Shown piece after piece: positions 9,130 to 16,771 of a DNA stretch of 39,840 nucleotides. The notes below the pieces were generated by a model. The model was given only the letters and a program-made list of their open reading frames with translations, was not told the DNA's origin and did not search any database. The DNA is from Acidobacteriota bacterium (GTDB taxonomy: Bacteria > Acidobacteriota > Terriglobia > 20CM-2-55-15), in assembly GCA_022821265.1 (NCBI GenBank), contig JAJEDW010000302.1, forward strand, positions 1 to 39,840. The letters run 5' to 3'. A program made the translations under genes and the position numbers. Position 1 is the stretch's first letter, and each line of letters begins with the position of its first letter.

Positions 9130-9480
9130 CTACCCGGCCGCACGGCCGGCCAGGGTGGCCTGCAGGCCGTCGAACCGCCGCTCCAGGCCGTCGAACCGGC
9201 CCTCCAGTCCTTCGAACCGCCGCTCCAGGCCGTCGAACCGGCCCTCCAGTCCTTCGAGCCGGCCCTCCAGACGGGCCTGTCCCTGCTCCAACCGCCCGAG
9301 CCGGTCGTCGAACTTGGCGTCCAGCCGCCGGATGTCGTCCCGGATCTCCTGCATGAACGCCTTCAGAAGCCGGCGGTCCGAATTCACCCGCCCGACCCAC
9401 ATGCCGACGCTGAGAACTCCACCGAGGGCCGCGATCCAGAACGCCGGACCCGTCAGCAACGTATTCAACCACTCCGCCAT
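9130..9480 (-). CDS. TM-anchored coiled-coil protein, array member 2 (116 aa), heptad repeats
   Basis: Same termini; GLEGRFDGLERRFEGLEGRFDGLERRFD. Confidence 0.8.
   Translation of the reverse strand: MAEWLNTLLTGPAFWIAALGGVLSVGMWVGRVNSDRRLLKAFMQEIRDDIRRLDAKFDDRLGRLEQGQARLEGRLEGLEGRFDGLERRFEGLEGRFDGLERRFDGLQATLAGRAAG
9175..9258. repeat. Two 42-bp tandem repeats inside array member 2
   Basis: ccgccgctccaggccgtcgaaccggccctccagtccttcga[a/g] repeated at 9175 and 9217. Confidence 0.85.
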
Positions 9481-9661
9481 GGCGCACGATCTCCACGCCG
9501 CGCGGAAAGGGCGTTGCGCGGCGCCGGTCCGGAAGGGCTGAGGATGAGTCTACGGCGTTGCGGACGGCGGCGTCAACGCCGAAGCGGGGCGGAATCGGGC
9601 GGCTCGCCCGAACGGATGGTTGTCGGGATGGCGGGCGCCCGGGCCCCGCCCGCGCGCCGTT

Positions 9662-10081
9662 CTACCCGGCCGCACGGCCGGCGAGGGTGTCCTGCAGGCC
9701 GACGAACCGCCGCTCCAGACCTTCGAACCGGCCCTCCAGGCGGGCCTGTCCTTGCTCCAACCGCCCGAGCCGGCCGTCGAACTTCGCGTCCAACCGCCCG
9801 AGCCGGCCGTCGAATTTCGCTTCCAACCGCTCGAACCGGTCGTCGAATTTCGCTTCCAACCGCTCGAACCGGTCGTCGAACTTCGCGTCCAACCGCTCGA
9901 ACCGGCCGTCGAACTTCGCGTCCAGCCGCCGGATGTCGTCCCGGATCTCCTGCATGAACGCCTTCAGAAGCCGGCGGTCCGAATTCACCCGCCCGACCCA
10001 CATGCCGACGCTCAGAACCCCGCCGAGGGACGCGATCCAGAACGCGGGACCCGTCAGCAACGCATTCAACCACTCTGCCAT
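9662..10081 (-). CDS. TM-anchored coiled-coil protein, array member 3 (139 aa), hendecad repeats
   Basis: RLDAKFDGRFERLDAKFDDRFERLEAKFDDRFERLEAKFDGRLGRLDAKFDGR. Confidence 0.8.
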   Translation of the reverse strand: MAEWLNALLTGPAFWIASLGGVLSVGMWVGRVNSDRRLLKAFMQEIRDDIRRLDAKFDGRFERLDAKFDDRFERLEAKFDDRFERLEAKFDGRLGRLDAKFDGRLGRLEQGQARLEGRFEGLERRFVGLQDTLAGRAAG

Positions 10082-10208
10082 GGCGCACGATCTCCACGCC
10101 GCGCGGAAAGGGGGTTGCGCGGCGTCGATGCGGAAGGGCTGAGGGCGAGTCTACGGCGTTGCGCGCGGCGGCGTCAACGGCGGACGGGAACGGGGCTGCC
10201 CGGCGGCT

Positions 10209-10691
10209 CTACCCGGCCGCCCGGCCGGCGAGGGTTTCCCGCAGGCCTTCCATCATCCCCGCCAGCCGATCCTGCCCCTGCTCCACCCGTCCGAGCCGCT
10301 CGTCCATCTGGGCGAAACGGGCGTCGAACTTCGATTCCAACTGCCGGATCTCGCCCCGAATCTCCCGCATGCACTCCCTGAGAACCGCGCGGTCCTCTTC
10401 GGCGCGCTTCTCCGACGCTTCACGGTCCTGGTCGGCACGCTTCAGGAACGCCTCACGATCCTGGTCGGCGCGTTGCCGGAACTCCTCACGATCCCGGTCG
10501 GCGCGTTGCCGGAACTCCTCACGGTCCTGGTCGGCGCGTTCCTGGAACGCCTTGCGGTCGTCGTCGGCTCGCTGATTCAGGAGGGCCCGATCGGTGTTGA
10601 CGTTCGAAATCCAGTGGATGGTTCCGTAGAGGAACCCCAGCGCACCGATCCCCGCGATGACGATCACGGGCGTCGAAAACCACTCGGCCAT
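10209..10691 (-). CDS. TM-anchored coiled-coil protein, array member 4 (160 aa)
   Basis: MAEWFSTPVIVIAGIGALGFLYGTIHWISNVNTDRALLNQRADDDRKAFQERADQDREEFRQRADRDREEFRQ...TLAGRAAG. Confidence 0.8.
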   Translation of the reverse strand: MAEWFSTPVIVIAGIGALGFLYGTIHWISNVNTDRALLNQRADDDRKAFQERADQDREEFRQRADRDREEFRQRADQDREAFLKRADQDREASEKRAEEDRAVLRECMREIRGEIRQLESKFDARFAQMDERLGRVEQGQDRLAGMMEGLRETLAGRAAG

Positions 10692-10823
10692 GACGCACGA
10701 TCTCCACGCCGCGCGGAAAGGGGGGCGCGCGGCGCCGGTACGGAAGGGCTGAGGACGAGTCTACGGCGTTGCGCGCGGCGGCGTCAACGGCGGATGGGGG
10801 CGGGGTCGCCCGGCGCTCCAGAT

Positions 10824-11558
10824 CTACCCGGCCGCGCGTCCGGCGAGGGCTTCCCGCAGGCCCTCGAGCCGACCCTCCAGACGCGCCTGGCCCTGCTCGA
10901 CCCCCCCGAGCCGGTCGTCCATGTGCCCGAAACGTTCGTCCCACTTCCGGTCCAGCCGCCCGAACCGGTCGTCGAACTTCGCTTCCAGCCGTCCGCACCG
11001 GCGGTCGAAATTAGCGGCCAACTGCCCTAGCCGGTCGTCGAACTTCGCGTCCAACTGCCCCAACCGATCATCGAACTTCGCGTCCAACTGCCCCAGTCGG
11101 TCGTCGAACTTCGCTTCCAGCCGCCCGAACCGGTCGTCGAACTTCGCGTCCAACTGCCCTAGCCGGTCGTCGAACTTCGCGTCCAATCGCTTGAAGTCGG
11201 CCCGGACCTCTTGCATGAACTCCCCGAGGACGGCCCGATCCTCCTGGGTGCGCTGCTCCCATGCGGCCCGATCCTCCTGGGCCCGCTGCTCCCATGCGGC
11301 CCGATCCTCCTGGGCCCGCTGCTCCCATGCGGCGCGATCCTCCTGGGCCCGCTGCTCCCATGCGGCGCGATCGTCCGTGGCCCGCCGTTCCGATGCGGCG
11401 CGATCGTCCTGGGCGCGCGCCTCCATCTCCGTCGTGCGCCGGTCGAAGGCGGCGCGATCGGCATCCACTTTCGCAACCCATCGGTCGGTCTTGACGATGA
11501 TCTTGATGACGCCCAGCGCCGCAATGAGAATCAGGGGGGTGTTCAGCCAATCCGCCAT
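10824..11558 (-). CDS. TM-anchored coiled-coil protein, array member 5 (244 aa), two hendecad repeat blocks
   Basis: RAQEDRAAWEQ x4-5 then LDAKFDDRLGQ x5-6; ends EALAGRAAG. Confidence 0.85.
   Translation of the reverse strand: MADWLNTPLILIAALGVIKIIVKTDRWVAKVDADRAAFDRRTTEMEARAQDDRAASERRATDDRAAWEQRAQEDRAAWEQRAQEDRAAWEQRAQEDRAAWEQRTQEDRAVLGEFMQEVRADFKRLDAKFDDRLGQLDAKFDDRFGRLEAKFDDRLGQLDAKFDDRLGQLDAKFDDRLGQLAANFDRRCGRLEAKFDDRFGRLDRKWDERFGHMDDRLGGVEQGQARLEGRLEGLREALAGRAAG
10960..11190. repeat. 33-bp tandem repeats (encode LDAKFDDRLGQ)
   Basis: cggtcgtcgaacttcgcgtccaactgccc-type units repeated about 6-7 times with substitutions. Confidence 0.85.
11236..11430. repeat. 33-bp tandem repeats (encode RAQEDRAAWEQ)
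   Basis: gcccgatcctcctgggcccgctgctcccatgcg-type units repeated about 5-6 times. Confidence 0.85.
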
Positions 11559-11744
11559 GACGCACGATCTCCGCGCCGCGCGGAAAGGGAGTCGCGCAGC
11601 GCCGTTCCGGAAGGGCTGAGAGTGAGTCTACCGGGTTGCCGGCGGCGGCGTCAACGGCGGATGGGAACGGCGCATCCGGGCGTCCGGTCCGTCCGACGGC
11701 GGGCGAAGGCGTCCCGGGGCCGTTCGAGCCGGCGCCGCGGGTGG

Positions 11745-12251
11745 ATGGAAACGGCTCGCCGTGATAGGCTCGCCGCCCGAGGGGGCGAATTCGTGGTCGA
11801 GCGTTTTTCCGACGATGAGACGGCCTATTCCGAGTGGCTCGCCGAGCATCCCGACGGGTTCGTTTTCAACCACTTCGGCGGCCCGCCCGCGTTCAACGTC
11901 ATCCATCGGGCCCGCTGCGGGCACCTTCACCGAACCGACAACGAGGGCCGGAGGACCGCCGTCGAGAAGCTGGCCGCGACCGGTCTGCGGGAGATGGTTT
12001 CCCGCGTGAAGCAGATTCGCGGGTCCGGACAGTGGAAGTTCTGCGCCGATTGCGCTCCGGCCGCGCCGGAACGGGCGGGCGCCGGGCGGCCGCGTGACGC
12101 CGCGGACGCGTCCTGGGTCACGCCGCCGGCGCTTCGCGTCGAGCTGGACGGTCTCGAGAACCGGGTGACCCGGCGGCTGCGATGGACGCTGGTGGGTCAC
12201 GCCGTGGCGATCCTGACCGGCGTGGCGCTGATCCTGTTGTTGGCGGGGTGA
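11745..12251 (+). CDS. Protein with conserved Cys/His N-terminal domain and C-terminal TM segment
   Basis: FSDDETAYSEWLAEHPDGFVFNHFGGPPAFNVIHRARCGHL...WKFCADC ... LRWTLVGHAVAILTGVALILLLAG; start could also be GTG 11793. Confidence 0.65.
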   Translation: METARRDRLAARGGEFVVERFSDDETAYSEWLAEHPDGFVFNHFGGPPAFNVIHRARCGHLHRTDNEGRRTAVEKLAATGLREMVSRVKQIRGSGQWKFCADCAPAAPERAGAGRPRDAADASWVTPPALRVELDGLENRVTRRLRWTLVGHAVAILTGVALILLLAG

Positions 12252-12910
12252 TGCCGGGCGCGAGGAGACACCCCGTGAGACTGGACCCGCACATCGGCCG
12301 GCGCTTCGGCTACCCCAACGACATCGGTCTTCCGGAGCGCGTCCTGCTGATCGGCGACTCGCACCACGGGGAGACGCCCGCCTACCCGGACCTGACCCGC
12401 CAGGTCGTCCGGGACGTCACGGTCCACGGCTACCGGTACCGGTTCTTCACGCGGATGTTCCACGCCGTGCGCGGCCCGGGCGCCGCCTCGACGCTCGAAG
12501 CGCTCCGGGATTTCTACGAATCCCTCGCGTTCGCCAATTTCATCCAGGAGGTCCGGACCGGCCGCGGCGAATTCCCGACCGAACAGCAGTGGAAACGGGG
12601 CGAAAAGGCCTTCGTCGAGAATATCGACCAGGTGCGGCCGACGCATTCGATCGTGTTCGGCGTCCGGGTGTGGGACCGATTGCCGCGCGACCGATTCGAC
12701 GCCTGCGCCGCGGAGATCGAAGCCGCCGGCCGGCGCCACATGCCGGATCCGATCCGAAACCAACCGCGGTATCGGGATGGGAAATGGATCGGGCGCTTCC
12801 GGTACGCCGGCGGATCATGCCCGATCGTGAGCGTCCGCCACCCGGCGTCCTACGGTTTCAGCGCGGCCGACTGGCATCCCGTCCTCTCGTGGTTCCTGGG
12901 TCTGGCCTGA
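12251..12910 (+). CDS. Uracil-DNA glycosylase-like fold protein (tentative)
   Basis: VLLIGDSHHG near N-terminus, FANFIQEV, and C-terminal HPASYGFSAADWHPVLSWFL resemble UDG-superfamily motif layout; TGATG coupling with upstream gene. Confidence 0.5.
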   Translation: MPGARRHPVRLDPHIGRRFGYPNDIGLPERVLLIGDSHHGETPAYPDLTRQVVRDVTVHGYRYRFFTRMFHAVRGPGAASTLEALRDFYESLAFANFIQEVRTGRGEFPTEQQWKRGEKAFVENIDQVRPTHSIVFGVRVWDRLPRDRFDACAAEIEAAGRRHMPDPIRNQPRYRDGKWIGRFRYAGGSCPIVSVRHPASYGFSAADWHPVLSWFLGLA

Positions 12911-12976
12911 GACGGCCGGCCCTTCGACGCCCGGCGGCGCGCTCGGGGCCGTCAACGCGGGGGCGCCGCGTTGGAG

Positions 12977-13405
12977 TTATCGGGCCGGTCTCCGGAAGCT
13001 GAACTCCGGCTCGGGGCGGCGTTTGATGACCATGATGGACGACAGGGCGTCCGTCGACGGGCCGGCCCGGTACGGCGGCGTGGGGAAGGCCGTGCGGATG
13101 ACGTACTCCAGCCGGAGCCACAACCTGCCCTCGCGGCGGTGGATGTTGGCGATCCAGAACCGGTCGTTCCCGCCGGCGTGATATCCCCGAGCCCGGACGC
13201 GTTCATCGATCGCCCGCACGTCCACATGGTCGCCGAAGATGACGGCGGGGTGGAGATAGGGCGCTTTCTCGAACGGCACGACGTAAGCGTCCTGGAACAC
13301 CCACCCCAGCGGGCCGGCTTCCGGGGCCGGCGGCCGGGCTTGGATCGGGCCCTGGCCGGCGGCGGGCATGGCCAGCACCAGCAACAGACCCTGCAAGGCG
13401 ATCAT
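12977..13405 (-). CDS. Secreted hypothetical protein, paralog A
   Basis: MIALQGLLLVLAMPAAGQGPIQARPPAPEAGPLGWVFQDAYVVPFEKAPYLHPAVIFGDHVDVRAIDERVRARGY. Confidence 0.7.
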   Translation of the reverse strand: MIALQGLLLVLAMPAAGQGPIQARPPAPEAGPLGWVFQDAYVVPFEKAPYLHPAVIFGDHVDVRAIDERVRARGYHAGGNDRFWIANIHRREGRLWLRLEYVIRTAFPTPPYRAGPSTDALSSIMVIKRRPEPEFSFRRPAR

Positions 13406-13455
13406 GCGGCCAATTGTGCCACGGGACGGCGAACCGGGGAAACGATTCCGGGCCG

Positions 13456-14064
13456 TCAACGCGGGGGCGCCGTCGCGTCGTCTTCCGCCGCGGGCTCGGC
13501 GCCGCCGGGCGCGGGTTCGGCCAACGGCCCGACCCGCTCGATCCGGTCGTCGCCGGCGATCTCGCGGAGGCGGTCCCAGTCCAGGCCGGCCTCGTCGTAG
13601 GGCGGCGGCGGCGCCACGCGAAGGGCGCGCTGGAGCTGTTCGGCCAGCCGCGCGTCGCTCGGTTCGGACTCGGCGTCGTGAGTGACGACGATGGAGAACG
13701 ACGGGGCGTCCGCCAGCGGGGCGCCCGCGTAGGGCGGCGTCGGGAAGTGCGTGCGGACGGCGTACTCCAGCCGGACCCACACCTCGCCGTCGCGGCGGTC
13801 GACGGCGGCGATCCGGAACCGGTCGTCCCCGTCGGCGTAGTAACCCCGCGCCCGGTTGCGTTCATCGACCGGCCGCACGTCCACGTCGTCGCCGAGGACG
13901 ACGGCGGGATGGAGATAGGGCGTTTCCTCCAGCGGCGCCAGGTAGGCTCCCTGGAACACCAGCCGCGGCGCGCCGGCTTCCGCATCCGGCGGCGGGGCCT
14001 GGGTGAGGCCCTGGCCGGCGGCGGCCATGGCCGGAACCAGCAACAGACCGGGCACGGAGGTCAT
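13456..14064 (-). CDS. Secreted hypothetical protein, paralog B
   Basis: MTSVPGLLLVPAMAAAGQGLTQAPPPDAEAGAPRLVFQGAYLAPLEETPYLHPAVVLGDDVDVRPVDERNRARGY; clear paralog of 12977-13405. Confidence 0.7.
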   Translation of the reverse strand: MTSVPGLLLVPAMAAAGQGLTQAPPPDAEAGAPRLVFQGAYLAPLEETPYLHPAVVLGDDVDVRPVDERNRARGYYADGDDRFRIAAVDRRDGEVWVRLEYAVRTHFPTPPYAGAPLADAPSFSIVVTHDAESEPSDARLAEQLQRALRVAPPPPYDEAGLDWDRLREIAGDDRIERVGPLAEPAPGGAEPAAEDDATAPPR

Positions 14065-14122
14065 GAAAGCGATTGTGGCACGGGACCGTCGCACGGCAAA
14101 TCGATTCCGGACCCTGGCCGAT

Positions 14123-14596
14123 TCAACCCCGAGCCGGCCGGCACCCCGAGTACAGCACGGGCCCGTCGAAACGCAGCGTCGTCCCGCGCCGAAGGTAGAC
14201 GGCCGTCGCCACGAGCGCCGTGTCCAGGGCGACGGCGCCCGACGTGGACCCGTCGCCGGTGTCCAGCATCGCCTGCACGCCGGCGCCCGCGCTCAGGTAC
14301 GTCACGACCATCGGCCCCTGGATCGAATCGGCGACGCGGGTCTCGAAGTTGTTCCCGTCGTCGCATCCCGCCGGCTCGAGGCGGACGTCCGGCATGCGGC
14401 TCACCTCGACGCGCGGTTCCACCCCGCCGGGGTTGATGTTGACCAGCGGCGGCGTGAAGGTCGGGTTGATGTTGACCCGGAGGTAATCGGTGCCGTCGGG
14501 CGCGGTCTCGGGCGGCCGCTGCGCCGCGGCCCGGCCGGGAAACAGGACGGCGGCCGACAACAACGCGACGGCGGCGGCCTTGGCTGACGTCTTCAT
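14123..14596 (-). CDS. Secreted hypothetical protein
   Basis: MKTSAKAAAVALLSAAVLFPGRAAAQRPPETAPDGTDYLRVNINPTF...; signal peptide; AGGAG upstream. Confidence 0.75.
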   Translation of the reverse strand: MKTSAKAAAVALLSAAVLFPGRAAAQRPPETAPDGTDYLRVNINPTFTPPLVNINPGGVEPRVEVSRMPDVRLEPAGCDDGNNFETRVADSIQGPMVVTYLSAGAGVQAMLDTGDGSTSGAVALDTALVATAVYLRRGTTLRFDGPVLYSGCRPARG

Positions 14597-14603
14597 GTCG
14601 GGG

Positions 14604-14632
14604 GGTCTCCTTTCGGAGACGCGCGCGTCTCC
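14604..14632. promoter_or_regulatory. Palindromic leader with alternative hairpins upstream of 14123-14596
   Basis: 18-nt perfect palindrome GGAGACGCGCGCGTCTCC (14615-14632) plus GTCTCC-TTTC-GGAGAC competing stem that includes the AGGAG. Confidence 0.5.
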
Positions 14633-14836
14633 TTGAAGTCCAGGACAACACGCGGAGGGCCGGTCGTTCGATGGAATCCGGCCCCGGGCCCGCCCCGTCC
14701 ACGGCCATCGGCGCGTTCACGTCCGCCCATCCCGCGCTATATTCGTTGTCGGACGCGGTTATACGGAAAACGTCATCATGTTCGGGATCACGGACGCCGG
14801 GCCGCGCCGGCCGGCGTCGGGGAAGGAGTCATATCG

Positions 14837-15793
14837 ATGCGATTCGCATGGACCGGAATGTTGCTCATCGCCTGTTCCGCGGCCGGGGCGGCCCAACCCG
14901 CGCCCGGGACGGCCCAATCCCGCGACGGCGGCTTCTACGTGAGCCAGGAGCTGGGCGTCCACTTCACGCGCGGATTGAACCTCGAGGCCGACGCCGTCAA
15001 CGCGCCGGGCAGCATCTGCGACCAGTACCTGAACCCGTTCACGGACCGGATGCCCGCCTTCTGCGGCAGCGCCGACGCTCCCGGCACGCAGTGGACGAAC
15101 GCGTTCCAGGCGACGGCGGGTTTCCTGGCCGGCGGCGCCGTCGGCTACCGCCTCGAAGGCGGGCCGTGGCGCGTGGAGGGCGAGTACTTCTTCCGCGAGT
15201 CGTCCTACGACGAAGCGTCGCCCATCCGGGGCCGGGAAGGCGCGGCCGTGGCCAAGCTCGACGGCGAGGTGATCATCGCCGACGACCGCATCGGCAGCCT
15301 GACCTCGCACAACTTCTTCGGCAACCTCTATTACGACTTCACGCCCGGCGGCCGCGTGACGCCCTACCTGGGCGCCGGCCTGGGGTTCGCCATCGCCCGG
15401 ATGGACTACGGGCTGTTATGGGTGCGCAACGCCGACCCGGACGCGATCACGTCGGTTGCGCCCTACTTCCCCGCCGACCGGATGGACGACCTCGGCGTGC
15501 TGCAGCGGAACCTGGCGTCGACGACCAGCAGCCTGCAGGCCAACCTGGGCGACCAGTTGGCCGGCTACCAGGTGATGGGCGGCCTGGACTACGCGTTGAG
15601 CGAGCGCGTGACGCTGGGCCTGAAGGGCCGGTGGGCCTACTTCACCGGCTTCGACGACTCCCGCGTGCTCGACCGCCTGCGCAGCCACGCGCCGACCAAC
15701 CAACTGGACGGCAGCCGGCCGGTCGCGGTCCACATCGGCGCCGGCGACATCCGGCTGTTCGCCTTCACCGTCAACCTGAAGTACCGGTTCTGA
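14837..15793 (+). CDS. Outer-membrane beta-barrel protein
   Basis: Signal peptide MRFAWTGMLLIACSAAGAAQ; NLYYDFTPGGRVTPYLGAGLGFA; terminal F (VNLKYRF). Confidence 0.8.
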   Translation: MRFAWTGMLLIACSAAGAAQPAPGTAQSRDGGFYVSQELGVHFTRGLNLEADAVNAPGSICDQYLNPFTDRMPAFCGSADAPGTQWTNAFQATAGFLAGGAVGYRLEGGPWRVEGEYFFRESSYDEASPIRGREGAAVAKLDGEVIIADDRIGSLTSHNFFGNLYYDFTPGGRVTPYLGAGLGFAIARMDYGLLWVRNADPDAITSVAPYFPADRMDDLGVLQRNLASTTSSLQANLGDQLAGYQVMGGLDYALSERVTLGLKGRWAYFTGFDDSRVLDRLRSHAPTNQLDGSRPVAVHIGAGDIRLFAFTVNLKYRF

Positions 15794-15817
15794 GGGGGGC
15801 GGGGGGCCGGGCCGGCG

Positions 15818-16096
15818 TCACTCTCCCACAAGGCGTATCTCGACCTTCATGCCGACGGCCCGGGCGTAGCGCTCCAGGGTCCTGAGAGACGGTTTGTGCC
15901 CGCTCTCCAGCCGGGCGACGGTCGGCTGGCTGGCCCCCATCCGCTCGGCCAACGCCTGCTGACTCAATCCCGCCTTCACGCGAGCCTGGATGAGTTCCCG
16001 CGCCAAGCGGAACTCCGGACCGATGGCCTCGAACTCGCGTCGATAGTCCGGATCGCGTCTCCACTTCTTCCGGAGCTCCGTGAATGGGACGGTCAT
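15818..16096 (-). CDS. higA: XRE/HigA-like antitoxin with HTH
   Basis: ARELIQARVKAGLSQQALAERMGASQPTVARLESGHKPSLRTLERYARAVGMKVEIRL; overlaps toxin-like ORF (ATGA). Confidence 0.8.
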   Translation of the reverse strand: MTVPFTELRKKWRRDPDYRREFEAIGPEFRLARELIQARVKAGLSQQALAERMGASQPTVARLESGHKPSLRTLERYARAVGMKVEIRLVGE

Positions 16097-16338
16097 GACT
16101 CCAACTCCTTCATTCTGGAAAGGGCCGTTCGAATCGCCCTCTCGGGGGTCTTTCGGGTCTTCTTGCGGAAGGCATGAAGAATCACTACCCGCCGCGCGCC
16201 CGCCACCACGTAGATGGCGCGGCCGACCCCGTCCCGTCCGCTCATCCGCATCTCCCACAGCTTGCGCATGTCCAGAGTTCCGCGACGACCCACCGGTTCA
16301 GGATCTCGACACGCCGATTCGCGACCAACTCCGTTCAT
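16093..16338 (-). pseudogene. higB: HigB/RelE-like (Gp49 family) toxin, N-terminal half apparently disrupted
   Basis: LWEMRMSGRDGVGRAIYVVAGARRVVILHAFRKKTRKTPERAIRTALSRMKELES is a typical HigB C-terminal half; expected N-terminus (VEILNRWVVAEL) is found in a different frame. Confidence 0.55.
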
Positions 16339-16352
16339 ATCACAATTGATAT
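16337..16352. promoter_or_regulatory. Operator-like inverted repeat upstream of higB-higA
   Basis: ATATCA-CAAT-TGATAT. Confidence 0.5.
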
Positions 16353-16490
16353 GATCGAGACGGGACGTCGCCTTGGTGAACTTCGCCGTCGACTTGGCGG
16401 AAAGCGGCCCCGCGGCGCCGTGATACGATCGCGTCCACGGCTTGCAAGTACCTGGCGCCCGGCGGCGCCCGACGGCCTCGGAGGAACGCC

Positions 16491-16670
16491 ATGGGGTTTC
16501 CCGACTGGACCATCGCTTTTCTGATCCCGCTGTTCGGTTTGATTCAACTCGCCTTCTGGGCGGGAGTGATCTGGGTGGTCATCGTCGTCCTGCGGCGCAC
16601 GATCGTTCGCGACATCACGCACGCGATCGACCGCGCCGTCGACCGGATCGAGGCCAAGCGCGGCCCGTAG
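16491..16670 (+). CDS. Small (59 aa) single-TM protein
   Basis: MGFPDWTIAFLIPLFGLIQLAFWAGVIWVVIVVLRRTIVRDITHAIDRAVDRIEAKRGP; good GGAGG upstream. Confidence 0.65.
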   Translation: MGFPDWTIAFLIPLFGLIQLAFWAGVIWVVIVVLRRTIVRDITHAIDRAVDRIEAKRGP

Positions 16671-16720
16671 CGATTCCGTTCGCTTTCACCGTCCCCCGTC
16701 ACGCGCCCGCGCCCGCCCGG

Positions 16721-16759
16721 CGGCGCGGCCACTCCACGGTCCACAGCAGCAGCACGGCG
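16721..16759. repeat. 39-bp direct repeat, copy A
   Basis: cggcgcggccactccacggtccacagcagcagcacggcg; 38/39 match to 19068-19106. Confidence 0.9.
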
Positions 16760-16771
16760 TCCCTGGAGGTT

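Noticed and set aside
8146-9957. 603-aa plus-strand and 338-aa minus-strand ORFs across the array
   Set aside because: Alternate frames of repeat DNA (SNRPSRPSNR, VEPALQSFEP repeats); the frame with TM segment and coiled coil is far more protein-like.
10960-11430. CRISPR array
   Set aside because: The 33-bp units are contiguous in-frame coding repeats with no spacers.
8736-11640. Integron-like cassette array
   Set aside because: Repeated gene-plus-spacer units with hairpins superficially resemble cassettes, but no integrase is visible, the genes are paralogs, and spacer cores (GGCGTTG/CAACGCC) do not match the attC GTTRRRY/RYYYAAC consensus.
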